Of a stretch of DNA of 12,183 bases, positions 1 through 6,546 are shown one piece after another (the first letter of the stretch is position 1; the number at the start of each line of letters is the position of its first letter). Made by a program: the position numbers and the translations under genes. The DNA is from Robiginitomaculum sp. (GTDB lineage: Bacteria > Pseudomonadota > Alphaproteobacteria > Caulobacterales > Maricaulaceae): NCBI GenBank assembly GCA_026993275.1, contig JALWUB010000427.1, forward strand, positions 1-12,183. Direction: 5' to 3'. Below the pieces are notes generated by a model. The model did not search any database. It was not told the origin of the DNA and saw only the letters and a program-made list of their open reading frames with translations.

Positions 1-13
1 GAAGAGGTCGAAG

Positions 14-775
14 TCAAGGCTCATGGCGGCGTCCGTCATGGGCCTGCAAAAAGGCGGTGACCACGGCCCAGGTGGCGCTGGTATCGGCATGGGTGCGCCC
101 GGGCACCAGCATGGACGACCCATGCACGCCATTTTCGGCCACATAGGTTTGCGCGCCATTGGCACGCAGGCGTGCAAACTGTTGCTGCCGGTAGCGCATT
201 TCGGAGGCCGGGCTCAGGGCCAGGAGCGGCACCGTGATGCCATCAATGAAATTGTCCGCACTGCAAGGCCCCATGCCCGGCCCGGAGGCCGGTGAAAACG
301 CCAGGACAGCGGCCAGCTCGCCGCCGCGCTCGTGCGCCAGCCGGATCACCAGGGCGGCGCTGTAGGAACTGCCCCAGGCAATGCGCGGGCCGCTGAATCC
401 CTGGCCAATGGCATAATCCAGTGCCGCTACCACATCCGGCCAGGCAGAACAGTAATCGGTGCTGGCGCCGAGGGCGTCCACGGTGCGGTTGCTGTAGCCG
501 TATAATGAGCCGCCGGAGCGCTGGTCCACCGCCAGCACGTTATAGCCCAGCGCCGTCAGGCGCGGGATGATGGGACCGTATTCGCCGCGCGCATTGCTGC
601 GTGCCTGGTGGTAAAGAATGATCAGCGGGGCCGATTTGCCCTCTGGCGCCTGGTAAAGGTCCGCATAAACGGTGACGCCATCAGCGGCGGCAAAGTGCAC
701 CTCTTCGCCATGTACGCCTTTGGCGGCAAAAACGGACAAGGCCAGCAGCAGGGCCGAAATCAGAATGTCTGTCAT
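14..775 (-). CDS. Secreted alpha/beta hydrolase (dienelactone hydrolase-like)
   Basis: The 253-residue product is a predicted exported serine hydrolase. Residues 1-23 form a short hydrophobic Sec-type signal sequence ending near VHG, and the rest reads as one alpha/beta-hydrolase domain. The nucleophile elbow is GSSYS at 135-139 (Ser137), preceded by the strand RIAW. His219 in the VHGSS segment is the likely catalytic His. The acid is less clear, with Glu192 or a nearby residue as candidate. LIILYHQA at 51-58 looks like the oxyanion-hole strand. The ATG at 775 is supported by a strong AGGAGG (783-788) seven bases upstream. The gene lies 75 bp downstream of the glutamate-synthase-like gene on the same strand and is probably cotranscribed with it. 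The substrate cannot be told from sequence; family members hydrolyse esters, lactones or peptides. The fold call is firm, the specificity open. Confidence 0.8.
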   Translation of the reverse strand: MTDILISALLLALSVFAAKGVHGEEVHFAAADGVTVYADLYQAPEGKSAPLIILYHQARSNARGEYGPIIPRLTALGYNVLAVDQRSGGSLYGYSNRTVDALGASTDYCSAWPDVVAALDYAIGQGFSGPRIAWGSSYSAALVIRLAHERGGELAAVLAFSPASGPGMGPCSADNFIDGITVPLLALSPASEMRYRQQQFARLRANGAQTYVAENGVHGSSMLVPGRTHADTSATWAVVTAFLQAHDGRRHEP

Positions 776-850
776 GCCACTCCCTCCTGTTCGCGCCCGG
801 CATTGAACGGCAAAACCCCGCCTTTGCCAAGGGAGGGCGCCCGGGAAGCA

Positions 851-2431
851 TCATTGCGGCGCGAACGTGTCGGGGCTGGCCGCGGCCCAGGACGAGGCCA
901 GATAGGTCGCCTCCGGATCCTCCAGCAATATGCCCCTGGGCAAGAAGTCATAGACCTCGTTGGCCGGGCGCGCCTCGGTGGCGCTGACGCGGTGATAGAT
1001 GTGGCAGGGCTTCAGTTCGGAAGAGTGCGCGCATCGGGCGGCGGCGACCACCTCGCACAGGGCATGGATGGTGTTGCGGTGATACTGGGTGACGCGGCGC
1101 GCCTTGTCGGCGACCACCAGGCCGCGCTGCAGCAATTTGTCCTGGGTGGTGATGCCGGTGGGGCAGCGATTGGTGTGGCAGTTGAGCGATTGCACACAGC
1201 CCAGGGCAAACATGAAGCCGCGCGCCGCATTGCACCAGTCGGCGCCCATGGCCATGGTCGAGGCGAGGCCAAAGGCCGAGACGATCTTGCCCGATGCCGC
1301 CAGGCGGATGTCGTCTTTCAGCCCGGCGCCCACAAGCGCGTTGCGGGCGAAGATGAGGCCGTCGCGCAGCGGCACGCCGATATGGTCCTGAAACTCCACC
1401 GGCGCCGCGCCCGTGCCGCCCTCGGCGCCGTCTATGACGATGAAATCCGGCTTGATATGGGTTTTCAGCATCGCCTTGACGATGGCCAGAAACTCCCAGC
1501 GGTGGCCGATGCACAGCTTGAAGCCCACCGGCTTGCCGCCGGAAAGCTCGCGCAGGCTGGCGATGAACTCAAGCAGGCCCACCGGGGTGGAAAAGGCGGT
1601 GTGGTGTGGCGGGGAAATGCAGGTCTGGCCCTGGGGAATGCCGCGGGTCTGCGCGATTTCGCGGGTCACCTTGGCCCCCGGCAGCACGCCGCCATGGCCG
1701 GGCTTGGCGCCCTGGCTGAGCTTGATCTCGACCATTTTCACCGCCTCGCGGGCGGCATTGCCGGCAAACTTGCCGCCATCGAAACCGCCATCGGCAGCGC
1801 GGCAGCCAAAATAGCCGGTGCCGATTTCCCAGACCAGATCGCCGCCATGCAAATGATAGGGGCTGATCGCGCCCTCGCCGGTATCATGGTAGAACCCGCC
1901 GGCCGCGGCGCCGCGGTTGAGCGCCTCGATGGCGTGGGCGCCAAGGGCGCCAAAACTCATGGCCGAGATGTTGAACACGCTGGCTTCATAGGGCTGTGTG
2001 CAGGCTTCGCCGCCCACATGCACGCGCAAGTCCTTGTGTTCCGGAGAGCGCGCCGCAACCGAGTGATTGAGCCATTCATAGCGGTCCTCGTCAAAATGCA
2101 AATGGCTGCCGAACGGCTCGACGCTGACCACGTTCTTGGCGCGCCGGTAGACCAGGCTGCGCTGCTCGCGGTCATAGGGCATGCCGTCGGTGTCGCTCTC
2201 GACCAGGTATTGGCGCAGATACGGGCGGACGAATTCGAGCAGCCAGCGGGCCCGGCCCAGTATGGGATAATTGCGCCACAGGGAGTGCCGGGGCTGGATC
2301 AGGTCAAACAGGCCGTAGAGCACCAGAATGCCGAATACCCCGGCGGGGATGAAATAGGCCCGCGAAACCGCCGTCATCTCCAGCGCGGAGATGAACAGGA
2401 TGGCAGAGGCGACAAAAACGAAATAGCGCAT
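851..2431 (-). CDS. FMN-binding glutamate synthase family protein, membrane-anchored
   Basis: The 526-residue product matches the central FMN/Fe-S domain of the glutamate synthase large subunit as a stand-alone protein. Residues 1-45 hold one or two hydrophobic segments that should anchor it in the inner membrane. The TIM-barrel domain follows from about 95. It contains the flavin-site segment KLSQGAKPGHGG (237-248), IDGAEGGTGAAP (333-344), and the 3Fe-4S ligand pattern Cys412, Cys418, Cys423 in a CHTNRCP context. No N-terminal glutaminase (class II amidotransferase) domain is present, and no NAD(P)H-oxidising small-subunit gene is nearby. Glutamine-dependent glutamate synthesis is therefore not shown; the family is widespread and poorly characterised. 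The ATG at 2431 has no convincing Shine-Dalgarno, while a promoter-like TTGACG lies only 30 bp upstream. The alpha/beta hydrolase gene follows after 75 bp. The family call is firm, the reaction unknown. Confidence 0.88.
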   Translation of the reverse strand: MRYFVFVASAILFISALEMTAVSRAYFIPAGVFGILVLYGLFDLIQPRHSLWRNYPILGRARWLLEFVRPYLRQYLVESDTDGMPYDREQRSLVYRRAKNVVSVEPFGSHLHFDEDRYEWLNHSVAARSPEHKDLRVHVGGEACTQPYEASVFNISAMSFGALGAHAIEALNRGAAAGGFYHDTGEGAISPYHLHGGDLVWEIGTGYFGCRAADGGFDGGKFAGNAAREAVKMVEIKLSQGAKPGHGGVLPGAKVTREIAQTRGIPQGQTCISPPHHTAFSTPVGLLEFIASLRELSGGKPVGFKLCIGHRWEFLAIVKAMLKTHIKPDFIVIDGAEGGTGAAPVEFQDHIGVPLRDGLIFARNALVGAGLKDDIRLAASGKIVSAFGLASTMAMGADWCNAARGFMFALGCVQSLNCHTNRCPTGITTQDKLLQRGLVVADKARRVTQYHRNTIHALCEVVAAARCAHSSELKPCHIYHRVSATEARPANEVYDFLPRGILLEDPEATYLASSWAAASPDTFAPQ

Positions 2432-2437
2432 GAAGAG

Positions 2438-2466
2438 ACGCTAACCAGCCGCTTGAGTCGCGTCAA
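2438..2466 (-). promoter_or_regulatory. Candidate promoter of the glutamate-synthase-like gene
   Basis: On the minus strand TTGACG (2461-2466) is a good -35 element. A weaker -10 TAGCGT (2438-2443) follows after 17 bp. TTGACGC also fits the -35 consensus described for Caulobacter housekeeping promoters. The -10 is only seven bases from the ATG at 2431, so transcription would begin at or next to the start codon. That agrees with the absence of a clear ribosome-binding site. The weak -10 keeps confidence low. Confidence 0.33.
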
Positions 2467-2532
2467 ATGCTTTGCTTGTGCAATGATTGCCGATGGAGAA
2501 CTCCCAGGACAGACCCGTCATGAACAGTGCCA

Positions 2533-2586
2533 CCATGGCTTGGGTCATGGCCCGCATGTCCTTTTTTTGTCCCGACCAAGCCATGG
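2533..2586. repeat. Long imperfect inverted repeat with T7 loop
   Basis: CCATGGCTTGGGTC (2533-2546) pairs with GACCAAGCCATGG (2574-2586), giving 13 base pairs with one bulged G. The 27-nt loop contains a run of seven T (2562-2568). A perfect 11-bp core, CCATGGCTTGG/CCAAGCCATGG, lies inside it. It lies in the gene-free spacer and partly overlaps the phased-motif region. It could fold in RNA or be a protein site; the function is unknown. Confidence 0.6.
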
Positions 2587-2668
2587 GCCGGGCCATTTGC
2601 AGGCCAGTTTGGGACACAAAAGCGCCAGTTCCGGCCAGAGATAAGCCACTTCGGGCCATGACAAGCCA
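2575..2668. repeat. Degenerate ~21-bp phased repeat
   Basis: GCCA recurs at 2580, 2603, 2624, 2645 and 2665, giving spacings of 23, 21, 21 and 20 bp. The three central units (2596-2616, 2617-2637, 2638-2658) align without gaps. They share a GCCA(G/C)TT core and end in GGCCA, or GGACA in one unit. Read on the minus strand, one frame gives a degenerate heptapeptide series beginning WPEVAYL, WPELALL, CPKLACK, but no start signal supports translation. Copies are diverged, so this is either a decayed tandem repeat or helically phased sites two turns apart. Confidence 0.45.
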
Positions 2669-2670
2669 TG

Positions 2671-2702
2671 AAAAGCGGGGACAAGGCCGCCCCTGTCCCC
2701 GC
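2671..2702 (-). terminator. Rho-independent terminator-like hairpin
   Basis: GCGGGGACA (2675-2683) and TGTCCCCGC (2694-2702) form a perfect 9-bp GC-rich stem with a 10-nt loop. On the minus strand the stem is followed at once by TTTT (2671-2674). It is oriented to end minus-strand transcripts reading out of the thiamine-diphosphate enzyme gene, although it lies about 230 bp past that stop codon. The short T tract leaves some doubt. Confidence 0.5.
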
Positions 2703-2931
2703 AAGAGCACCCAGGCGGATAATCAGACTGTGCATGACCGCCACAGACGGTTCTGCACACGCGACTGAGATTGTGAATCAAGGCCCTGCATAGCATTGCC
2801 GCCCTTCAGCGGCGCAAGCAAAGCCGCTGTGCGCGCCCCACACACCCCCTGAAAGCCCTTTTGTGTGTATCCAGAACCACCACTATCCCCAGGGGAAAAG
2901 GCAGAACGGGTTTTTCGCGGCCAGAAAGCTC

Positions 2932-4485
2932 CTAAATCTCCGCCACGATGGTGTGCGGGCCGCCCGCCTTGAGGGCGTCTTGCAGGGCCGCGTCAAAAGC
3001 GCCCACCGTGGCGGCGCGCACTGCCGGGACGCCAAAGCCCTCCGAGAGGGCAACCCAGTCCATCCTGGGGTTGTCGAGACTGAGCATGGCCTGCGCCGCC
3101 GGGCCGGGATTGCCCGCGCCAACGCGGGCCAGTTCGAAATTGAGCACCAGATAGGAATGGTTGGCAAACACCACATTGATGATGTTCTGGCGCTCGCGCG
3201 CCTGGGTCCACAGGGCCTGAAGGGTATAGGCCGCGGCGCCATCGCCGCACAGGGCAAAGACCTGCCGGCCCGGGCAGGCCAGGGCCGCGCCTGCGGCCAG
3301 CGGCATGCCCATGCCAATGGCGCCGCCGGTCAGGAACAGCCAGTCATGGCGGGGGCCGTTTTCCAGCCAGGGATAGACCCCGAACCCTGACGTGGTGGCA
3401 TCATCGCACAGGATCGACTCCTCCGGCATGTGGCGCAGCAAAGACAGGCCCACATAGCCCGGATTCAGCGGCTCGTCCGGCTTGTCGATGGCAGGCGCAT
3501 GGCTGCGCGGTGCAAGGTCTGGCGCGGCCGGGGCGCCCATGGCATCGGCCAGCGCCGCCAGCGCCGGCGCCAGATCGTCCGCCGGGCCGCCCAGATGGAC
3601 CACGCGGGCGTCTTTTGGCGCCAGTTCGCTGGGCTTGCCCGGATAGGCGAAAAAGCTGACCGGCGGCCTGGAGCCGGCCACCAGCAGCACATCGCAGTCT
3701 TTCAGCTCCTCCATGGCCTGCTCGCCAAGATAGCTCAGGCGCTGCGGCGCGATGCGCCCGGCCCCGCGCGCGATGCGCGGCGCAAAGGTTTCCATGATGA
3801 GGCGGCAATTCAGATGCTGGGACAGGCGCCCCGCCGCTTCGAGGCCGTCTTCGAGACAGGCATTGCCGCCCACATAGATGACCGGGTTCCTGGCTTCGCC
3901 CAGCGCCGTGGCCGCAGCCGCAATGACCGCCTCGTCCACCGGCATCAGCCCCGGCATGGTTTCGCGCGGCAACACGTCCGGCTCGTCATCGGACCAGGCG
4001 CAATCGGCGGGCAGGATCAGGCTGGCCACGCCGCGCTCGGGGCCATAGGCGGCACGCACCGCCTGCACCGCCATGGCGGAAACCTCTGACGGTTCGCCGA
4101 CGGTGCCAACCCAGCGCGACATGGGCGCGGCCAGCGCCTCGATATCGGACGTCAGCGGCGCATCCAGCGGCCGGTGTGCCCGGGCATGGTCGCCGACAAT
4201 GTTAAGCACGGGCGAGAAGGCGCGCCGGGCATTGTGCAGATTGGCGAGGCCATTGGCGAGGCCGGGGCCCAGATGCAGCAAGGTGCAGGCCGGCTTTTGC
4301 GCCATGCGGCCATAGCCGTCCGCCGCGCCGGTGGCGACGCCCTCGAACAGGCACAGCACGGATTTCATGCCCTCCACCCGGTCCAGCGCCGCGACCATGT
4401 GCATTTCCGACGTGCCCGGGTTGGTGAAACACAGCTCCACCCCCTGATTGATGAGCGTGCGCACCATGGATTCTGCTGCAAACAT
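2932..4485 (-). CDS. Thiamine diphosphate enzyme, acetolactate synthase large-subunit family
   Basis: The 517-residue product has the three-domain layout of the acetolactate synthase/benzoylformate decarboxylase superfamily. The N-terminal PYR domain begins near residue 5 and carries the conserved catalytic glutamate Glu48 (FEGVATGAADGYGRMA context). A central domain spans about 190-320. The C-terminal PP domain has the ThDP/Mg motif GDGAAAYTLQ starting at 414 and closing at Asn442. At 517 residues it is shorter than true IlvB (about 560-600), and no regulatory small subunit is adjacent. A biosynthetic acetolactate synthase is therefore less likely than another 2-keto-acid decarboxylase or carboligase. 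The ATG at 4485 has AAGGGGA (4491-4497) at good spacing. It is divergent from the small exported-protein gene, sharing a 182-to-215-bp intergenic region. The family is certain; the substrate is unknown. Confidence 0.85.
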   Translation of the reverse strand: MFAAESMVRTLINQGVELCFTNPGTSEMHMVAALDRVEGMKSVLCLFEGVATGAADGYGRMAQKPACTLLHLGPGLANGLANLHNARRAFSPVLNIVGDHARAHRPLDAPLTSDIEALAAPMSRWVGTVGEPSEVSAMAVQAVRAAYGPERGVASLILPADCAWSDDEPDVLPRETMPGLMPVDEAVIAAAATALGEARNPVIYVGGNACLEDGLEAAGRLSQHLNCRLIMETFAPRIARGAGRIAPQRLSYLGEQAMEELKDCDVLLVAGSRPPVSFFAYPGKPSELAPKDARVVHLGGPADDLAPALAALADAMGAPAAPDLAPRSHAPAIDKPDEPLNPGYVGLSLLRHMPEESILCDDATTSGFGVYPWLENGPRHDWLFLTGGAIGMGMPLAAGAALACPGRQVFALCGDGAAAYTLQALWTQARERQNIINVVFANHSYLVLNFELARVGAGNPGPAAQAMLSLDNPRMDWVALSEGFGVPAVRAATVGAFDAALQDALKAGGPHTIVAEI

Positions 4486-4623
4486 GTCTGTCCCCTTATG
4501 ATTTCACGGCTGTTTTACGGGCAGCGGGCAGACCGGCGCAAGGGCCGCTTGTGCCCAAAGGCAGGCTGGGCCGGGACTTCGCATTTCCTGTAATCATAGA
4601 CAGTGCAGATTTTGTATTATTGG

Positions 4624-4651
4624 ATGACAGGGCAGTTTGGGCTGCTATAGT
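4624..4651 (+). promoter_or_regulatory. Candidate promoter of the HEAT-like exported-protein gene
   Basis: ATGACA (4624-4629) and TATAGT (4646-4651) make a plausible sigma-70-type pair with a 16-bp spacer. They sit in a locally AT-richer part of the divergent intergenic region, about 50 bp upstream of the preferred ATG at 4701. Judged by eye only. Confidence 0.4.
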
Positions 4652-4686
4652 ATGAAAAGGCAGGGGAATGGTATTTCATCTGGAAC

Positions 4687-4691
4687 AGGGG
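4687..4691 (+). promoter_or_regulatory. Ribosome-binding site deciding the start at 4701
   Basis: AGGGG sits nine bases before the ATG at 4701. The in-frame ATG at 4668 also has a purine-rich AGGGGA before it, but that abuts the codon too closely. Starting at 4668 would add eleven mostly polar residues in front of the signal peptide. The 4701 start is therefore preferred. Confidence 0.55.
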
Positions 4692-4700
4692 AAAAGAACA

Positions 4701-5369
4701 ATGCGGAAAATTATACTGGCAAGCATGATGGTGTGTCTGGCGGCAGCGCCGGGCTTTGCGCAAAGCGTCAAGGACAAACTGCTGGCGCTCACCGAAGGCC
4801 TGAACGATCCCAACCCGATCATCCGCATTGCGGCGCTGGACGAAGCCCTCGCCGATTCGAGCACAACAGTGCGCAATTATGCCATGACCCAGGCCCTGGC
4901 CAGCGAGGACGCCGACCTGAAAGCCATGGCCCTGACCAAGTTCTTTGAAACCCGCAAGCAATTGACGGTGATCGTGAAAAAATCGGATGCGCTGAAAGCT
5001 AAAGAAGCTTCGATAGGGGATGATGCCGAGGCGCTGCAAGAAATTAAAACTAGAACAGAAAGTTACAGTTATGATGTATTATCAATTTATAGACCATCAA
5101 TTATGTATTTGATAAAGTCCTTTAATCCAACGTCTGGTGAAATCAAAGGTTACTGTATGAAAGGGGAAACAAGTGCTAGTGATTATAGCAAATTTACTGG
5201 ATCAATAGTGGGTGATAAAATAACCATTGAGCACGTATGTTATAAAGTTTCCGGCAGTTATGATAATTGCACATTGCAAATGCAACTTGCTGATGGTGCC
5301 AAATTTGTTGGCAGCATGAATTGCCGGGGTGAAAACTACCCCGCCACCGTCGAACTGCCGCTCAAATAG
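4701..5369 (+). CDS. Exported HEAT-like protein of unknown function, mosaic composition
   Basis: From the ATG at 4701 the product has 222 residues; an ATG at 4668 would add 11. Residues 1-20 form a Sec signal peptide with likely cleavage GFA/QS, so the mature protein should be periplasmic or secreted. Residues 24-85 look like two or three HEAT-type helical repeats, with DPNPIIRIAALDEALAD followed by a second VR..A..ALAS unit. The C-terminal part (about 115-222) is a different, beta-leaning region with four cysteines (152, 180, 190, 208) that could form disulfides. No enzyme motif was seen. The coding DNA changes sharply: roughly 67% G+C in 4741-4800 but about 32% in 5041-5280, with codons such as TTA, ATA and AGA. 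The gene is convergent with the protease gene and overlaps its end by 8 nt. The gene is likely real; the function is unknown. Confidence 0.72.
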   Translation: MRKIILASMMVCLAAAPGFAQSVKDKLLALTEGLNDPNPIIRIAALDEALADSSTTVRNYAMTQALASEDADLKAMALTKFFETRKQLTVIVKKSDALKAKEASIGDDAEALQEIKTRTESYSYDVLSIYRPSIMYLIKSFNPTSGEIKGYCMKGETSASDYSKFTGSIVGDKITIEHVCYKVSGSYDNCTLQMQLADGAKFVGSMNCRGENYPATVELPLK

Positions 5370-6546
5370 GTGCGGATTCGATCCGGACAAGGCGTAATAA
5401 CAGCGGCGCCTTCTTGTCCTTGGCGGACACAGACAGGCGAATGACACGGGCCTTGCGTGCCCCTATGGTGCAGCGCAGGGTTGCGCCTTGGGCGGCGCAA
5501 AAGCGGTAGGCGGTGGTGGTTCCGGCGCTGGCACCGCCGCGCACCTCGACCCCGCCAAGATTGCTGCCCCCTTCACAGGTTTCGACAATGACGGCGCGGC
5601 TTATCCTGTTTGCGGGCAGGAGAAAGTCCAGCTGCACCCGTCCCCTGGCATCGGGTTTAACCCGCCAGCAGCCATCGCCGGTCAACAGGGTTTGCGGCGT
5701 GCCCTCCAGCGTTTGTCCGGCAAAATTCAGCAATTTTGGATGCGGGGCCTGACCTGACGGGCTTGAAGCAGCGCCCTTTTGTGCCTCGACTCTTTCGAAC
5801 AGGCGGCGGATGGCATCAAACCGCAGGGCGGTGGCGTAATGGCCGCCGGTGCAAATATCGGTGGCAGGGTTGTCGCTGTTCAGCAATGCTTCCAGGTCTG
5901 CCTTGCTGGCGGCACCGCCGGTGCATACCGTGAGCACCAGCCCCAGCGGCAGGCTGTCATGGCCCAGCGCGGCGGCATTTTGCCGGTCCACCAGCCCGCC
6001 GGAATAGCCCTGAATGATGCGCGGGTGCGGGTCCATGGCGGAAGCGACCGGCTCTACCGAAAACTTGATGGCCTGCCCGCCGCCATCAACGGCACGAATG
6101 CGCAAGGGCATGGCCCGCGCGCCGCCCCCGGTCCCATCAATCAGGTTCAGCCGCGCCGGGCTGCCTGCGCCCAGCAGGGCATCCAGCTTGCGCGCGGGCA
6201 GCCGGTCCAGACACTGGCCGCCGAGCCCGGAAACCCGCGCAAAGGCCAGGTCAATGCTTTTGTCAGGCTGCACCGGGTTGCTGGCGGTGCCGGCGCGGCC
6301 CCGTGCATCGCGCAATACATCGCCGTGCAGGCCGCCCTCTTTGCTGCGCAGCACATGCGCCGGGGTTGCCAGCCAGCAGTTGCCGTCCCGTCTTGATCCA
6401 AAGACATAGCCATGGCCATGGCCCTGGCCCGTCGCATCCCCCGGCCCGACGCGCACCACCCGCGCCTGCGCCGGCAAGGCAGGCAGCAACAGGGCCGGCA
6501 CGGCCAGCATCCGCAAGAGCAGGGACGAAAGAGCGAATGGGGTCAT
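5362..6546 (-). CDS. Secreted trypsin-like serine protease domain protein
   Basis: The 394-residue product has a signal peptide (residues 1-28, ending PAQA/R) and a chymotrypsin-fold domain. The triad is visible in the right order. His64 lies in CWLATPAHVL, corresponding to the usual TAAH segment, Asp99 in KSIDLAFARV, and Ser182 in IIQGYSGGL, the GxSGG nucleophile motif. Tyr181 replaces the Asp of the trypsin GDSGG. The region from about 270 to 394 is a separate, probably beta-sandwich C-terminal domain of unknown role. Eight cysteines (57, 112, 208, 232, 293, 324, 350, 359) suggest disulfides outside the cytoplasm. Its ATG overlaps the upstream gene's stop as ATGA (6543-6546), indicating translational coupling. 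It is the last gene of a three-gene operon. The protease fold is well supported by the motifs, but activity and target are unknown. Confidence 0.75.
   Translation of the reverse strand: MTPFALSSLLLRMLAVPALLLPALPAQARVVRVGPGDATGQGHGHGYVFGSRRDGNCWLATPAHVLRSKEGGLHGDVLRDARGRAGTASNPVQPDKSIDLAFARVSGLGGQCLDRLPARKLDALLGAGSPARLNLIDGTGGGARAMPLRIRAVDGGGQAIKFSVEPVASAMDPHPRIIQGYSGGLVDRQNAAALGHDSLPLGLVLTVCTGGAASKADLEALLNSDNPATDICTGGHYATALRFDAIRRLFERVEAQKGAASSPSGQAPHPKLLNFAGQTLEGTPQTLLTGDGCWRVKPDARGRVQLDFLLPANRISRAVIVETCEGGSNLGGVEVRGGASAGTTTAYRFCAAQGATLRCTIGARKARVIRLSVSAKDKKAPLLLRLVRIESAPI

Larger units (their letters stand above)
2432..2931. other. Gene-free intergenic spacer with repeats and hairpins
   Basis: This roughly 500-bp spacer separates the thiamine-diphosphate enzyme gene from the glutamate-synthase-like gene. 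Open frames here lack ribosome-binding sites and recognisable domains. It holds a candidate promoter near its left end (2438-2466), a 13-bp imperfect inverted repeat (2533-2586), GCCA motifs at about 21-bp spacing (2580-2668), a terminator-like hairpin (2671-2702) and a second 7-bp hairpin without a T tract (2807-2829). From 2830 to 2931 nothing distinctive was seen. Confidence 0.6.

Noticed and set aside
809..828. Hairpin GGCAAA/TTTGCC between the glutamate-synthase-like and hydrolase genes
   Set aside because: It is a weak 6-bp stem with no following T run. The 75-bp gap and strong ribosome-binding site downstream fit cotranscription better than termination.
608..2644. 678-codon open frame on the plus strand
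   Set aside because: It runs antisense across the glutamate-synthase-like gene and part of the hydrolase gene. Its translation is rich in Gly, Ala, Arg, His and Gln with no domain, typical of GC-rich antisense frames.
2463..2744. Small minus-strand open frames in the gene-free spacer (about 83-93 codons in three frames)
   Set aside because: No Shine-Dalgarno, no domain, and all three frames are open at once, which is expected in GC-rich DNA. The heptapeptide pattern in one frame is kept as a finding, not as a gene.
2807..2829. Perfect 7-bp hairpin CAGCGGC/GCCGCTG with a 9-nt loop
   Set aside because: No T tract follows on either strand and such stems are common in GC-rich spacers; it is mentioned only in the spacer entry.
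5325..5343. Hairpin CGGGGT/ACCCCG just past the protease stop codon
   Set aside because: It is a 6-bp stem inside the convergent coding sequence with no T tract on either strand, so a terminator is not supported.
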